A stretch of 64,000 nt of DNA from Moringa oleifera. Its lineage: Eukaryota; Streptophyta; Magnoliopsida; Brassicales; Moringaceae. Below the pieces are notes generated by a model. That model was not told where the DNA came from. It saw only the letters and a program-made list of their open reading frames with translations, and ran no database searches. The stretch covers positions 8,552,001 through 8,616,000 of the forward strand of contig JAJFZO010000566.1 in assembly GCA_021397835.1 (NCBI GenBank). The letters are read 5' to 3'. Below are positions 1 through 12,400 of this stretch, one piece after another. Each line of letters opens with the position of its first letter. Position 1 is the first letter of the stretch. The position numbers and the translations under genes were made by a program.

Positions 1-412
1 TTTGCCCCATTTCTATTATTGTCTCCACTTCTGTCTTCTTAAACTGTTTTCTTTTTGCCCACTCCATTTCCTCTCTAACTTTATTTTTGTCTCTGCATCT
101 ATAAATACACACGATTCTTAAATTTTTCATTTCACCAGAGAGCGACACTGTTTTTCCCCTATTTATCTTGCTACTTCAAGGCCAAATCTTTACCGATCCC
201 TCCCTGTTCGACGTCTTGGTGTGTACCATTTTTTTCCACTGTGAACAGGCATATTCTCTTTCCTATTTACTTGATAATTCGTGAAGTTAATTGTTGAAAT
301 TATTGATAATGATATTAATGATTAGAAAATCTTGTATAAGAATATTATGATTAGATTTAGTAATTATAAAAATATTTTAGATTTTAAATAAATTTTTTTG
401 TTATTTATTTTA

Positions 413-1040
413 CGTTTTTAATAAATTTAATTTATGGTATATTATTAGGTAATTGTTGAATTTGGTTGTAATTTAAGATAAATATTTTAATTAGATTTTT
501 ATGAAATTTAAATTACTTAGATATGCATTAAATTTTATAATTGTTAATTTTATTTGTTAATAAATTTAGTTTATAATATATTATTTAGTAAATAATCTAA
601 TTAGTTTGTGATGTAAGATAAATAAATTAATTAGAGTTTTGTGAAATTTAAATTAGTTAGGTATTAATTAAATTCTATAATTGTTAATTTCATAGGTTAA
701 TTAAAAATTTTGTTTATATTAAATTATATAAATAACAGTTTAATAGAATATAATTTGAGATAAATAATTTAATTAATTTTTTATAAAATTTAAATTAGTT
801 AAATGTTAATTAAATTTTGCAATTGTTAATTTTATTTGTTAATAAAATTAGTTAATTTGTTATTGATAACATAGATAATGCTTTAATTACATTGTAATTT
901 CATGACAAAAATAATTTAATTAATTAGTTGTTAATTTTATTTTTTCAAATAAATTTAGTTTATGTTAATTACATATTTACATATGAATGATTATTACTAA
1001 TACTGAAGAAATTCAATTATATGTTAATCAATTAAATTAA
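413..1040. repeat. AT-rich degenerate tandem array, unit about 140 bp, inside CACTA copy 1
   Basis: The phrase TTGTTAATTTTATTTGTTAA or a close variant recurs near 541, 682, 822 and 926. The blocks between are alike (AATTTAGTTTAT, TAAGATAAATAATTTAATTA, GAAATTTAAATTAGTTA), so the unit is roughly 105-140 bp and badly diverged. The same array occurs in the second copy near 59700-60480. Inside this stretch I see no coding frame. It looks like an internal repeat of the transposon and not an independent satellite. Confidence 0.6.
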
Positions 1041-1264
1041 TCTATTATATGATAATCATAAAGTGTTACTGTTAGCAAAGTTAGACTTCACACATATTTT
1101 TTATATACACCAATTGAAAATTATTAGTGAACATTTTTTATCGGTCACGTGTTTGCACATACATCAAAGTAAATTGTTTAATAATAATTTTTGAATTATC
1201 GAGATCGAACAGTTTAGAAATGTAACATTTATGTGCAACACATTTATAAATTTTTGTTCATTTT

Positions 1265-1447
1265 ATGGAGGAGCGTATAAAGGAAGAGCGTAGGACTTTA
1301 GATGAGAGATTGTAGGAAGAATGTAAGACAAGGGAGCATAATCGCATACACTTGGAGACTGAATTGCAAAAACACTTACAGAGAAAGGTTAATGTGAATA
1401 AGCACATCCGTAGGATGGAGGCTCCCCTTTTGGAAAGCATGCCCTAG
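1265..1447 (+). pseudogene. C-terminal charged, coiled-coil-like tail of a CACTA protein (copy 1), broken
   Basis: Reading from ATG 1265 gives a Glu/Arg/Lys-rich stretch beginning MEERIKEERRTLDERL, then an in-frame TAG after codon 16. In the same frame it continues (EECKTREHNR...) through HIRRMEAP to a TAG at 1445-1447. The charged heptad-like pattern and the place just inside the subterminal repeats fit the C-terminal tail of an En/Spm-type (TNPA/Ptta-like) protein. That assignment rests on position and composition only. The second copy (60541-60750) shares RRTL, DEEH and the closing RMEA, so both descend from one coding sequence, now dead in both. The upstream part of the gene is not readable in the AT-rich array. 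Confidence 0.45.
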
Positions 1448-1599
1448 CATCGCCTAATAATTAGATGAAATTTCTTATATGAATATTGTATTTCACGAGA
1501 ACATAATATATAATCTTGTATTTATTATGTTTTATGAATTTTAATTTATTTTATTTTTGTTTAGTTATATTTAAAATTATTTTCTTACAAAAAATTAAT

Positions 1600-1872
1600 T
1601 ATATTAATGACAGATCTGTTAGTTACTAATTAATTTGTAGTGAAGCTTCTGGGCGTAGTAATAGATTCTTAGGAGTCGTTACAATAGTAACAGATATTAG
1701 TTTGTCACTAAAATATCAATAGAATAGAATCTGTCCTTAAACTAGCGATAGATAAGAATTTATCGTTAAACTAGTGACGAATATTATTCTGTCGCTATCT
1801 TTAGTGATAGACGTAAATCGATCACTAATTTAGTGACGGATTCACCAGTCGCTGAATTTGGTTTTTTTAGTG
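1600..1872. repeat. Subterminal repeats and terminal inverted-repeat end of CACTA copy 1
   Basis: Short motifs alternate on both strands: GTGACAG/TTAGTGACGGA and GTCGCTA/GTCACTAAA, for example near 1699, 1742, 1790, 1805, 1832 and 1850. They run up to TAGTG at 1868-1872. In characterised CACTA elements such arrays bind the TNPA-type protein; here the role is inferred from arrangement only. Confidence 0.6.
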
Positions 1873-4213
1873 GGGAAGTAAGGGAAAAGAATGGATAGAA
1901 AGAGCTTGTTCAAGAAGGATCTGTAGTAGGGAAGCAAAGTAATTGTGTTGGTTCAATCAGGAAATGGCCAATCATGCTTGTTAAGGATTTTGAATTCAAG
2001 CACCTCATTACTAGACGATCAGTTAAGCTAAGAGAAAAAAACAATAGTTCTTCCAATCAAAAAAGCGACGAACAAATTCCAACTATTACAATTATAGCCA
2101 TCAAAGTAAGAAGTATAAACTTGTAGGATTAAGTAGGAAGAGCGAAACTTGACAGGTCCAACTACTAAGCTAATGGGCAGCTTTAAAAAATGGCTACCGT
2201 GTCTGTGGTTTGCTATGATTTGGTGGGAAGCTGAAAGTGAAGAAAGCTTAGTGCAAGCAACAAAGGTAATCAAGCAGTAATCGAGAGTCGAAGGTCTAAT
2301 TCCACTTAGTGGTGAATTCAACCAACATAAAAAGTAACCTTAGCCCTTTTTCAAGCCAATCTACTTGCCTTTTTTATCTTATTTCTGTATACTACTTTAA
2401 CTTTCTACCAACCACTTTAGTTCAATGAAGGTAATCCTTTCTTTGACATCCTAAACCAACCACTCTATCCATAAGTTTTTGAATTAATTTTTGCCCTTTC
2501 TTCTAATTTAAGTAAGCTACTTACTCTTTTATCATGCGTGCTTATGCCTGCAAGCTTAGCAATCTTTCTGGGAACATATGCTTAATGACCACTTAATTAA
2601 CTTAGTTCATTCCTTCTTAAGAGAAGATGCAAAAACTCAAAGCCTTTTTAGAAAAGAAAAACTCATTTTACAAGCCTAAGTGCCCCAACAGAGAGTATGG
2701 ATATCATTGTCTGAAAAATGCATCTTGCTTAGGTTGGAGCAAATGCAAGTATAGTTGCTATTTTTATACCATTATTAGTAGATTAAACGCTCTTCTTTCT
2801 CTTGTCTTTCAGAGTAGATCTTTTCTTAGTCAAGTCAGATCCACACTGCAGGTTAATCTTTCATTTTTTTGGAGCTTTACTTTACTAATAAGGGTTTACT
2901 GCCCCTATATGCTTTAAACTTATGGACACTTCAAACTCATACCTTCACATCTTGCTTTTGGCCTTTATCAACTTACATGCTGATGAGCTCTTTCCTTCAT
3001 GTTTTGTGACTCAAGTAATAAGAGCTCTACAATAAAACGTAAGAGAATGCCATCTCTCTATTAAGTTGCCTTACCTTTTTGGTATTCGATTGGCTTAACC
3101 TGATAATATTTGTATTGGTATCTCATTTTGATGGATTTTCTTGCGTATTTTGTCTTTGGATTGATAATTTTTATGGTCCACTGTAAGATAAATGCTTTTT
3201 ATTGGCTTCTCAATCCCTGGCTCCTTTTTTTCGTCTCTGTCTTTTTTATATAAAAAACTTTTTCTCTTTCTTATGTCTTTGATTAAGAATTACTTTTTTT
3301 TACTTTATTTTTTATCTTACTTCTCGAGATCTCAAGGTTATTCGCTGCAATTGTTTTCCATGTTAGATCCAAAGGTACTTGATTTCTCTTTATTAGCCTC
3401 CATTCTCAAAATTGCACTATTTCTGTTACTTTCCAAAATGGGTTCTTGGTTTTTCATCTTTTCGTTGTGGTATCCCATCCCTTTCCTTGACGTCTAAAGG
3501 CGGGTTTATCCACTTTATTCAAAACATCCTTTGCATGGGCTGAATCTCTACACCCTCCAACCATTTTGTCATTCACGGGAATTTTCTTTGCTTGCATCTG
3601 GCTTCCTCTCTTCAATGCTGTAAGTATTTGTTTGGGATTAGGTTGTTTCATCATTACTCGGGTTTACCTCTCTCATTCCGATCCAATGCTGTGGTACTCC
3701 ATTGGAAAGTCTGTGAAATAGAGCAATCATAGTAACTTTTCAGAGTTTTTTTGTTCTTAAAGAGGCTCCAACCTCTTCTTACTTTAATTAACAGTTCTTC
3801 AATGCTTTTCTTCATTTGATTAAGTGTAAGACTTTTTTTATTTTTTTTTTGTGGGGATTTTTTTTTCATTTTTCTTTCTTTTTCTTTTTTTAGGAAAATA
3901 ATTTAAAAGAAATAAAAACCTTTTTCATTGTATTAAAGCTTTATCTTAGGCGTCAACATGATTTCGGCGTACTGGCTTTGTTTCTTCATCTTTGAAAGCA
4001 CTTATATAAAGTAGCTATGACTTTCTCTTCCACTAGATTTGGCCTATTGGAGAAAACCCTCTCCCTACTAGTCGAGCCTCTTTGAGAACCTCAACCTTAT
4101 AAACCTCCCTCTAAACGTCTTGTATTTCTTAGGGATTTGAGTAGTTGATTAGCTACTACGATCATGGGCACATTTCTCTTCTTGATGAAGACTCTAACAT
4201 ATTTTAAGTCTAA

Positions 4214-4737
4214 TTAGCATTCTTGTCCATCAAAGACCTTTAGCATTGTATTGGCGAATGTGGTTCCTACCTCCATTGCCCTGAAAATAGAGCTTTTTGC
4301 ATCTGGCTCATGAAATTCATTGAAGATCCATAGGTTATAATAGTCATGTGCTGCCTTGAAATCATTTCTTCTATGGTTGAACCAACATATCTTTAGTATT
4401 TTTGATAACATGATCAAGATTAGGCTCTTCTAGATGCTTGACTCCCTATAAAGTACTTTATCTTTCAATAGATACGAAAAAAAAAAAAAAGCATCGAATT
4501 TTTGTTGTCTTTATCTTTCAATGGATATAAAAAAAAGGAAAAGCATCGAATTCCTTCACAATAGAGTTTCTGACACTTTTTTATTGCATTAATGTTAGTG
4601 CTTACAGCACTCAAAGTCTCTCCATAATGTTTGCAGCTATATGTTCCAATTGTATTCAGGGCAAGATATTTGGCAAAACTATCTTCTTTAGAGGATGTTG
4701 TGTCATTTTCTTCACAATCGCCCTTGGTCGTAGTCAT
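4214..4737 (-). other. Two adjacent unrecognised minus-strand open frames
   Basis: Frame 4465-4737 starts MTTTKGDCEEND and is 90 codons. Frame 4214-4417 is 67 codons and ends ...KVFDGQEC. Their composition is less biased than that of neighbouring chance frames, so they might be remains of exons, but I recognise no domain, signal peptide or membrane segment. The 3' part of the first frame lies in a local 53-bp tandem duplication with A-runs, so its tail (SMLFFFF) is an artefact of repeats. The complete CACTA element begins just 45 bp past the first frame's ATG. Coding is doubtful. Confidence 0.2.
4457..4561. repeat. Local tandem duplication of a 53-bp unit
   Basis: TTTATCTTTCAAT-GAT followed by an A-run and AAGCATCGAATT occurs at 4457-4509 and again from 4510. 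The units differ by a few substitutions and by A-run length (14 A against 8 A plus GGAAA). It is a simple slippage-type duplication just left of the CACTA insertion. Confidence 0.7.
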
Positions 4738-4778
4738 TCTTTACTTTGATTAACTAGATAACATCACCATTTTCATGG

Positions 4779-4781
4779 ATT
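4779..4781. repeat. Left target-site duplication (ATT) of the complete CACTA element
   Basis: ATT precedes CACCGTTAAAA here and recurs directly after the opposite terminus at 14787-14789. Three-base duplications are the rule for CACTA transposons. Confidence 0.8.
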
Positions 4782-5100
4782 CACCGTTAAAAAAAAGCTT
4801 TTTATGACGGTCAAGAAACTGTCATTATAAATGATGACATAGAAACTTTATGACTATCTACAAAACTGTCATAAATTTTTGATAGTTTTTAACTGTCATT
4901 AAAAAGTTAAAATAATGATGGTCTATGATGAACTGTAATAAAAAACTTATGAGAAGTCATAATAAACTATCATAAAATATATTAATGATATAATGACGAT
5001 CTTTGTGACCGTCATTAAAAACATTCATTTATTAATGACAATCTTTGTGATTTTAGAATATGCACTTTGTATGACAATTTTATGATCGTCATAAAAAATA
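4782..5100. repeat. Left terminal inverted repeat and subterminal repeats
   Basis: After CACCGTTA and an A-run come repeated TATGACGGTCA, AACTGTCATTA, ACTGTCATAAA and GACCGTCATTA motifs in both orientations to about 5095. The right end at 14600-14786 carries the same motifs. These are the likely binding sites of the element's own TNPA-type protein, by analogy with En/Spm. Confidence 0.75.
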
Positions 5101-5919
5101 TTTGTGTTTTATTATATCTTTTTTTATTAATTAATCATAATTTTTTTATAATTTTAGTTAATTAATTAATATTTGTCATTTATTTTACAATTATAGTCAA
5201 ACAGTACAAAAATGTCAAACAAAAAAATTACATATATTTATAACTGCAACTATTATCATTTTACAAAAAATAATAATATTAATTATCAAAAATAAACAAA
5301 GTATCTACAAATTAAATTACATAATATGCCATTTTCACTGCTCTATTTTATCATTACATCAAAAAATACCCAGTGAATTAGATGTGTCACTCCTACAATA
5401 GTCATAGAAAAGATACATTATTATATTAGCTCTATTTAACATATAATTAACTTATATATCAAAATAAATAAGCAATTGTAATAAAGCTTGAAAATCAAAC
5501 ATAATAAAAGATTGAAAATACATCTAGACATAAAAAATATGACTTTTTACAACTCATAAGGTCTATATTAATCATAATATACAATTTTCTATTTTAGTTC
5601 CCTACAACTAGATATCAAAAGTGTAACTTCTTGTAATGCAACAGTAAGTGCGAACATTAACTGATCATGAACATCTTTATTTCATATGCAAGTTTGAATA
5701 CTTTTACTTATTCTTTGCTCTACTAACTTCCTAAAGATGACTTTTATAGAATTCTCAATAGAATTGACAAGGAACTTAACAGAATTAGTAGATGGCTCTA
5801 TGAATAGAATGGGTAGAGTACTCAATGAATAGAATTAGTCCATCATACTTGAATTTAACCAAGTCAAATACACACAATTAAAACACAACCATTAATGAAC
5901 CAATAAGGATTACATACCT

Positions 5920-8900
5920 GGCTATGATAGTAATTGTTGTACATGCAAAGCTCATTCACCATGCACTTCATTAATTTCTTCATTAACATATGTATCCTTA
6001 TCATTGAACTTTAAGATTAAAATACAAAAGAAGACAGCATAATCAATTTGATATTATTTATAAATATGAAACATTTAATATGTAAATAAAACAAATAATA
6101 TGACCTTCTCACAAAGAATTTTTGGATCTTCAATTATTTTCTTCATAAATCAAAGCACAAAATAACCACATTCTATACCACTTCTTCGAATCAGTGCCTA
6201 TACATGTAGAAATATAATCATTAACACATTATTTTCATTATTATTAATAATGAAAAAATAAAATGAACTCGCTTGAATTAGTTGCCATGTAATATTTGAT
6301 CTCACACGAAACATTTGAAAACCCCTGTATCATTAACCAATAAACATTTGATTAACCAATAAACATTTGAAAAGATGTAGTATTTAGAATTTAAAATGAA
6401 ACCAATAAACCAAAAATATAAAGTAAAACTTTTACTTACATGGTCACAATTTTTTTAAGATCAGGTCCTACTTCATGACCCAAAGAATCCAAATAATACA
6501 CTATTCGTGATGCCATATGAACGACCGCTAATTTTCAATGAAATCTATTCGTAATAAGAAAAACAAAAGATAACAAATAGCCAAATGAGATATCTCTTGG
6601 TAAAGCAATTAAGATAAAAATTTCTTACTTTGGATTATAAGGCATGAAAAGAAATTTGCTTGAATGTGCTTTTTCTAATCGCTCAGTAATATGTCGTACT
6701 TTATCTTTTAACCTACTTTCATTATTTAGTTCACCAGAGAGTGAGACAATCACAAGATTGATGAAAGCAAAATTATTTTAACTTTTTTGTATCCTTTAAA
6801 TTAGCATGTAGATATCTGAAAGTAAACAAATTGAAAGTTAAATCACATAAACATAGATATTAAAATAAATTGATATTGAAATTTTGCCTAACCTAATATA
6901 TAGACAAATGCTAGTTCCTCCTAGTTTTTTTTTTATCAATCATGATAGAGCAATCTTTTGAACCAAAATAGCAATAAAATGGACAACAAAAAACATCATC
7001 ATCAAATCTTACTTTAACTTCATTTCACATATTAATCATCAATGGATAAGTTGCTTTTGCTAATTGCTCTAGAGCTTACTTAGAAATGGATCCTACTTTT
7101 TTACTAATTTCCATTTTCTTTACCTCCAAACATGTGACAATAATAAATTTTAAAAGCCAAATAAATTTAAGGTAAAAATAATAATATGTTACAACTAAAA
7201 TTGTCCCATACCTCCTTAACAATATGAGTAGAAACCAAGTCTTTAGGCAAACTTACATGATGACCCAATACATCTTTAACAAATATAAGATATTCATCCT
7301 CATTTTTGATAGATAGTCGAGCATCTTGACTGAATATTTGATCAATGAAAACCACAAAATTGGCACATGAACCATCAATAATAGTGCCCATTGCAACAAT
7401 ATTTTCAAGTGTATCCATTGCTAATTTACATACAACACCCTATTCATAAAGAAAATGACCTTATTAATTATAATTAATAGTAAAAACAATGTCTAAAACA
7501 TTAGATAAATAAGTAAATACCTTCATCTTCAAATCTTCATTAGAAACATCGCAAGAATCCTTCATAGACATTGGTGAATCAAGTTTTGTATCTTATTGGA
7601 GCTATAACCTTCAAGTTGTACAACATGTGAATGCGTATCTATGCCTCCTTGAGTCAATAACAACAGTTTCTACTCTGCCTTAGCCAAGCAAGCTTCTCAA
7701 TATGCTACCTCATTAGGAGTAGAGAAAAAGAGCGAAGGAGTGATAAACTTTCCAACTCCTCCAACTCGACCCTATGCTAATTAATACTAAGAGCTTTGCT
7801 TAAAATGTCATCGCTGCCTGAGAATGTAATGGTACCAGCTTTTGACTGCTCCACTAACTCATCCTATAAGAATCCATGCCGAATCAAGTATAAATTACAT
7901 AAAAATTAATTTTCTAGTTTTATAAGCTATTATTCATGACTTGCATGCAATAAACATAAAATATTGCAACTTAGCTTTAAGTGTGTCAAGAAAACAAGTA
8001 GGGAAGGAAAAGACAGAATACTTTCTGTTTAGGTGTCTTTGTTCATAAGCCAAGAAAAAGTGGCATTCTAGTTGGTTAGACTATACTGCCTGAATAATAT
8101 TCCTTTGCTACCTCATTGTCTTAAAACTTTAGCAAACAATCTTATAAAGACAAGATTTCTAACGTTTATGTAAGATTCATTAAAAAGAAAACTTACAATT
8201 TTTTCAATGATAGGCATTGTTTAACTTACAATTTTTTCCATGATAAGCATCATTTCTAATGCATAATGTCATTTTTTATGTTGTCGCGCTAGCTTCCATA
8301 ATTCACTACGATCAATTTCCTCTTTTACCTTGAGTTTTACTTTCTGTAAAGATGGAGTAACAAATTAAAAATTAAAAAGAATGTATCTTAAAATCGTCAC
8401 AAAGAATGTAAGAATGAGAAAATTACCAATTTGTGCTCTAAGGTTGCATATCCACCTGACTCAATCGATCAAGATATTTATTATGTTTTTGTCATTTTTT
8501 TTGTTCTTCATTCAATTTCTACAATGTTTCATTGCAGTTGATGAAAAAACATGAAATATTTATTGTTTAAAAAACATATTACAAAATAAATATACCTTAA
8601 AATCCTCTGAAAGTCGTGATTTAATGAACCTCTCCCAATCATTTTGTGAAATGAAATCGTAGATCGAAGGTGGTCTCACTTTAGCATCATGATTGTTAGC
8701 AAAAGACAATATATATTTTGTTGTCAAGATATTCTTGAATGTTCTAAATTTGTTGCCAATTAATTATAAGATACACTTTTTCATGCGATGATCAGTTTCA
8801 AATGTATCCTATAAATGAAATTTGATAAGTTACTATGCTAATAAAAAGTACAATTAAATATTTATGGTGAAAGTGTTAAACCAGAACATAATCCCACATT

Positions 8901-9123
8901 TTTTTCTTTCAAAGAATCAGGAACCTTTCACCAATCAGTACAAGTTATAGTACCGTGGTACGTGCAAGAATCCAAGAGTAGACATAAGGGATTTAGCTTC
9001 AGTACCATATGGTACACCTTCTAAATTAAACTATACCACCATTTTTGTCCCCAAATTTTTTTTATTCAATAATTTTGTTGGTCCTCTAGATTTGGTAGGC
9101 GAATCTGATAACTTCTTAGTCAT
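5920..9123 (-). pseudogene. Ptta/En-Spm transposon protein with C-terminal Ulp1-type (C48) peptidase region, broken
   Basis: The start is taken at ATG 9123 (MTKKLSDSPTKSRGPTK), a basic opening typical of this family. Then, reading leftward in more than one frame: EGVPYGTEAKSLMSTLG (about 9015), a Ptta-like core with KKCILQLIGNKFRTFKNIL and DWERFIKSRLSEDFK (8800-8590), GGYATLEHKL (about 8440), DRSELWKLARQHKK (about 8300), and the downstream block CKLAMDTLENIVAMGT... (7430-7167). A Ulp1-like region follows: SKFLFMPYN (about 6660), an HMASRIVYYLDSLGHE box (about 6510) and the nucleophile box ECGYFVL with its Cys codon at 6168-6170. In-frame stops include TAG before FNLEGVP and TGA right after CGYFVL. 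A CAG/GTATGT boundary near 5930 could be a splice donor. The domain order is the usual one for plant CACTA second genes. Some gaps are probably introns. Confidence 0.7.
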
Positions 9124-9429
9124 ATCTGTATTCCTACAAATATAAAATATAATTCAAATAAATAGTTAGAGCATAATTCATTATATGATACTAGTTTTTG
9201 CAATAAATAATATTGTCATAAATGAAAAAAAAAAACAATCAAATCTTTTTGGCTTGAGTTAAAAAGTTTACTTGTAAAGCTTCATCAATCCAAGTTCTAT
9301 CACAATCGGGTCGTATATAGTCAACATCATCCTCATTGATTTCATCATTTATACCAACCTCAAGTATGCCATCAATAATGAAATCATATTCTTCTATGTT
9401 ATCCACATCATTATTTCTTTAATTATGTT

Positions 9430-12400
9430 TATAGTCTTTTTGTGGAGTAGAGCAAACAATGGACCATCTTAGATTTAGTTGGTCTGGAACGTAAAATACC
9501 CGATTTAGCTTGACAAGCTAAAATGAAACAATCAGATTTATGGCCATGTCATTTAAGATCAACTAATAAGTGACCAACATAATCTAATTTAATCCTACCA
9601 TTATTTTTAACCTAATCACATTTAAAAAATGTTGTTTTAAACATGTGGTAATTGAGCTCTCATATTTCCTTGATAACACCATAAAATGAAAATTGTCCAA
9701 TTATTGGATTCTTGTCCTTGGCACTTGACATGTGCATTGTTGTTGCAACTACAATGACTCCACTATTTTGTGTAACTTGACTATTATCATGTTTCCATGT
9801 ATAGAAGCGATAACCATTCACATCATATCCAGGATATTTCATAACTTCAGAATGAGGTCCATGTGTTAACCATTTCACCAAAAAGGAAGGTTGATTTTGC
9901 CTTTGTATTTCGGATGCAACCTAGTGACAAAAATTTGATCAAATAGATTTTAGTATTAAATAAATAGAAGACACATATTTGAAATGCTCATCTTGTAACC
10001 ATTTGGATTGTTTTGATTGACGGAGATACTGTAATTTCACATACTTGATATGCTCACTGTTAATGAAATAAGGTTAAGCTCATCTAATGAATGCATATAT
10101 GTATGAAGTATATGTTTTATAATCAAAATACACATATTAGGAAGAGACATGCTCAACATATAGTTGAACGTCAAGTGAATTCAGTAATACATAAAGATGT
10201 GCTTGCTCTAATTCTTGTGGATCAACAGTAACAATGTGACCACCAGGTAAGGGCTTTTCAACTTGGATGTCATCTTGTTTTCTAAATGGAATACCAATTG
10301 GATGCATGTTAGAGTAATAACCTTCAAAAAATTCAAGTGCTTCTTCTGCAATGTAGCATTGATCAATACATCCTTTAGGACGATTACGGTTATGAATATA
10401 TCCTTTCAAAGTTTTCATGAACCGTTCAAATGAATACATCTATCTAAGGTATAATAGTCCACAAAATCTCACTTCTCTAATAAAGTGTACTGCTAATGCA
10501 CTGAAAAGTATTTTTCAAATAAGCAAAGAGTTACCACCAAATCTTTCTGTAATTTGCCTAGTTTTGAAACGTCCATAACCTTACTACACAAAGCATTGAA
10601 GAAGAAGCAAAATCTCATGATTGTGTACCTAACATGTTTTGGCAAAACTGAGTGAATAGCCAATGGTAGAAGTTATTGTATAAAAGCATGACAATCATGA
10701 GACTTAAGACCTTGAATTTTCATATTAGTCATTGACACAAGATTTTTGAAATTTGAAGAATACCTATCTGGAACTTTTATGTTTGATAATGTCTCACAAA
10801 ACATCATTCTCTCTGATTTGCTTTGAATGTAACAAGTAGCTGGTAAATAAGTGCGCCATTTACAACCTTGGGAGTTAACTCTTTTCTTAAGCCAATTTCG
10901 TGCAAGGTCTAGTCGAGTGTTAATCCCATCTTCAAATTTTTCAGGAATATTAAGTAAAGTTCCATAGATGCTTTCGCAAATATTTTTTTCAATATGCATT
11001 ACATCCAAAATGTGCTGAACATGTAAATATTTCCAATATTCAAGGTCAAAAAAACATGATTTCTTCTTGAAGCATGTTTGAATATTATCATTCAATCTGT
11101 TACCCCGTGTCATTTTCTTCTTAGCAACTATTTTTTTTACCCCACACATTAGTAATAGAGCTTACTTTTTGTAGTATTTCTTCTCCGCTTAGTGCACAAG
11201 GAGGTGAATCGTTTCATGTTCTCCATTGAATGTTTTCTTTTCTTTTTAAATGGGTGATTTTTTTGTAAGGAATCGTCTATGACCCATATATACATTCTTC
11301 TTACCATGTTGTAATTTACAAGTATACGTGCTTTCACCACATATTGGACAAGCATAATATCCCTTAACTGGACAACCATAAAGATTTTCGTAAGCAAGAA
11401 AATCATTAATTATTCATAATAAAACAGCTTATAACGTAAACAACTTTTTTAGGGAAGAATCATAGACTTCTACACTAGCCTCCCATAGAAGCTTCAAATC
11501 ATCAATCAATGGAGCAAGATATACATCAATATCATTACCTGGTTGGCAAGGTCCTGATATAAGCAAGGATAACATCATGAATTTCCATTTCATACATAAC
11601 CAAGCTGGTAGATTATATGTTATCATTACCACTGGCCAACAACTATCATTACCAGTGCTAAGAGAACTATGTGGATTTATTCCATCAATAAAAATAGCCA
11701 ATCAAAGATTTCTATGTTCGGATGCAAAAATTGACCACTTAAAGTCTATTAACTTCTAAACAGGTGAATCAGCAGGATGTCTTAGTTTCCCATATACTTC
11801 CCTTTTGTTAGCATGCCAAGTTAAATGTTGTAAATTTTATAGTGACCGAAACATTTGTTTGAACCGTGGAATAGGAGGAAAGCACCACAATACTTTAGTA
11901 GGAATCCCTTTTGTTTGGTTTTTTACCTTACCATTTTCTTTCCATCTCGATAGTCCATAAGTAGGACAAGAAAATAAATTCTTGTACTCCTTTTTGTAGA
12001 GTATACAATCATTCGGGCAAGCATGTCTTTTCTTATAATGTAAACCAAATGTGTTCATAGTTTTTTTTGCTTCATACATCAATGTAAGGATTTTGTTTCT
12101 AATAGGAAACATATCAGATAAACAACCTAACAAATCAGAAAAACTCTTATCTGACCACCCATATTTTTCTTTTATGTTATCTAATCTCATCAATGCAGAC
12201 AACTTAGTATATTTCATATTACTAAGATATAAAGGTTTTTCTACATCTTTTAGTAAGTTTTGATATAATTTAAGGTCATCTTGACAATATTCAAATGCAT
12301 CATTAACCATGTCTATTATATTGTCGATATGATCATCATTATAAGATTCATCAAACACTAATTTCTTATTTGTGCAAGATCTAGAAGAACACTCTTCTCC

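Larger units (their letters stand above)
1..1872 (+). mobile_element. Right-hand part of a CACTA-type transposon (copy 1), cut by the window edge
   Basis: The segment ends in TAGTG at 1868-1872, the inverse of the CACTA terminus. It is preceded by about 270 bp rich in short repeats of the form TAGTGACG / GTCGCTA, the usual subterminal architecture of En/Spm elements. The whole 1-1872 stretch aligns with about 59336-61305, which ends in the same TAGTG. Order from left: pyrimidine-rich leader (1-~240), AT-rich tandem units, a short coiled-coil coding remnant on the plus strand, then the subterminal repeats. The three bases after the terminus are GGG, the expected size of a CACTA target duplication, but the partner end is outside the window, so this cannot be tested here. 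Superfamily is known from the ends; element family is unknown. Confidence 0.75.
1873..4778. other. Non-coding stretch, no gene recognised
   Basis: Several open frames of 60-100 codons occur on both strands (for example 2028-2321 minus, 2627-2917 plus, 3192-3497 plus, 3454-3869 minus), but none resembles a family I know. They overlap each other on opposite strands and are low-complexity or Phe/Leu-rich, as expected of pyrimidine-rich DNA. A strongly T-rich tract lies at about 3830-3895. The texture is like that of the DNA from 14.8 kb onward, into which the complete CACTA element inserted. Confidence 0.5.

Noticed and set aside
1258..1440. Minus-strand open frame of 60 codons
   Set aside because: Antisense of the coiled-coil remnant of CACTA copy 1. 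The plus-strand reading is the one shared between the two copies.
2627..3497. Plus-strand open frames of 96 and 101 codons (2627-2917, 3192-3497)
   Set aside because: Phe/Leu/Ser-rich translations of pyrimidine-rich DNA, with no domain, no partner elsewhere and overlapping open frames on the other strand near 3454.
11577..11759. Plus-strand open frame of 60 codons
   Set aside because: Antisense of the Transposase_21 core.
12051..12263. Plus-strand open frame of 70 codons
   Set aside because: It is the antisense of the TNPD transposase coding sequence (11837-12619, minus).
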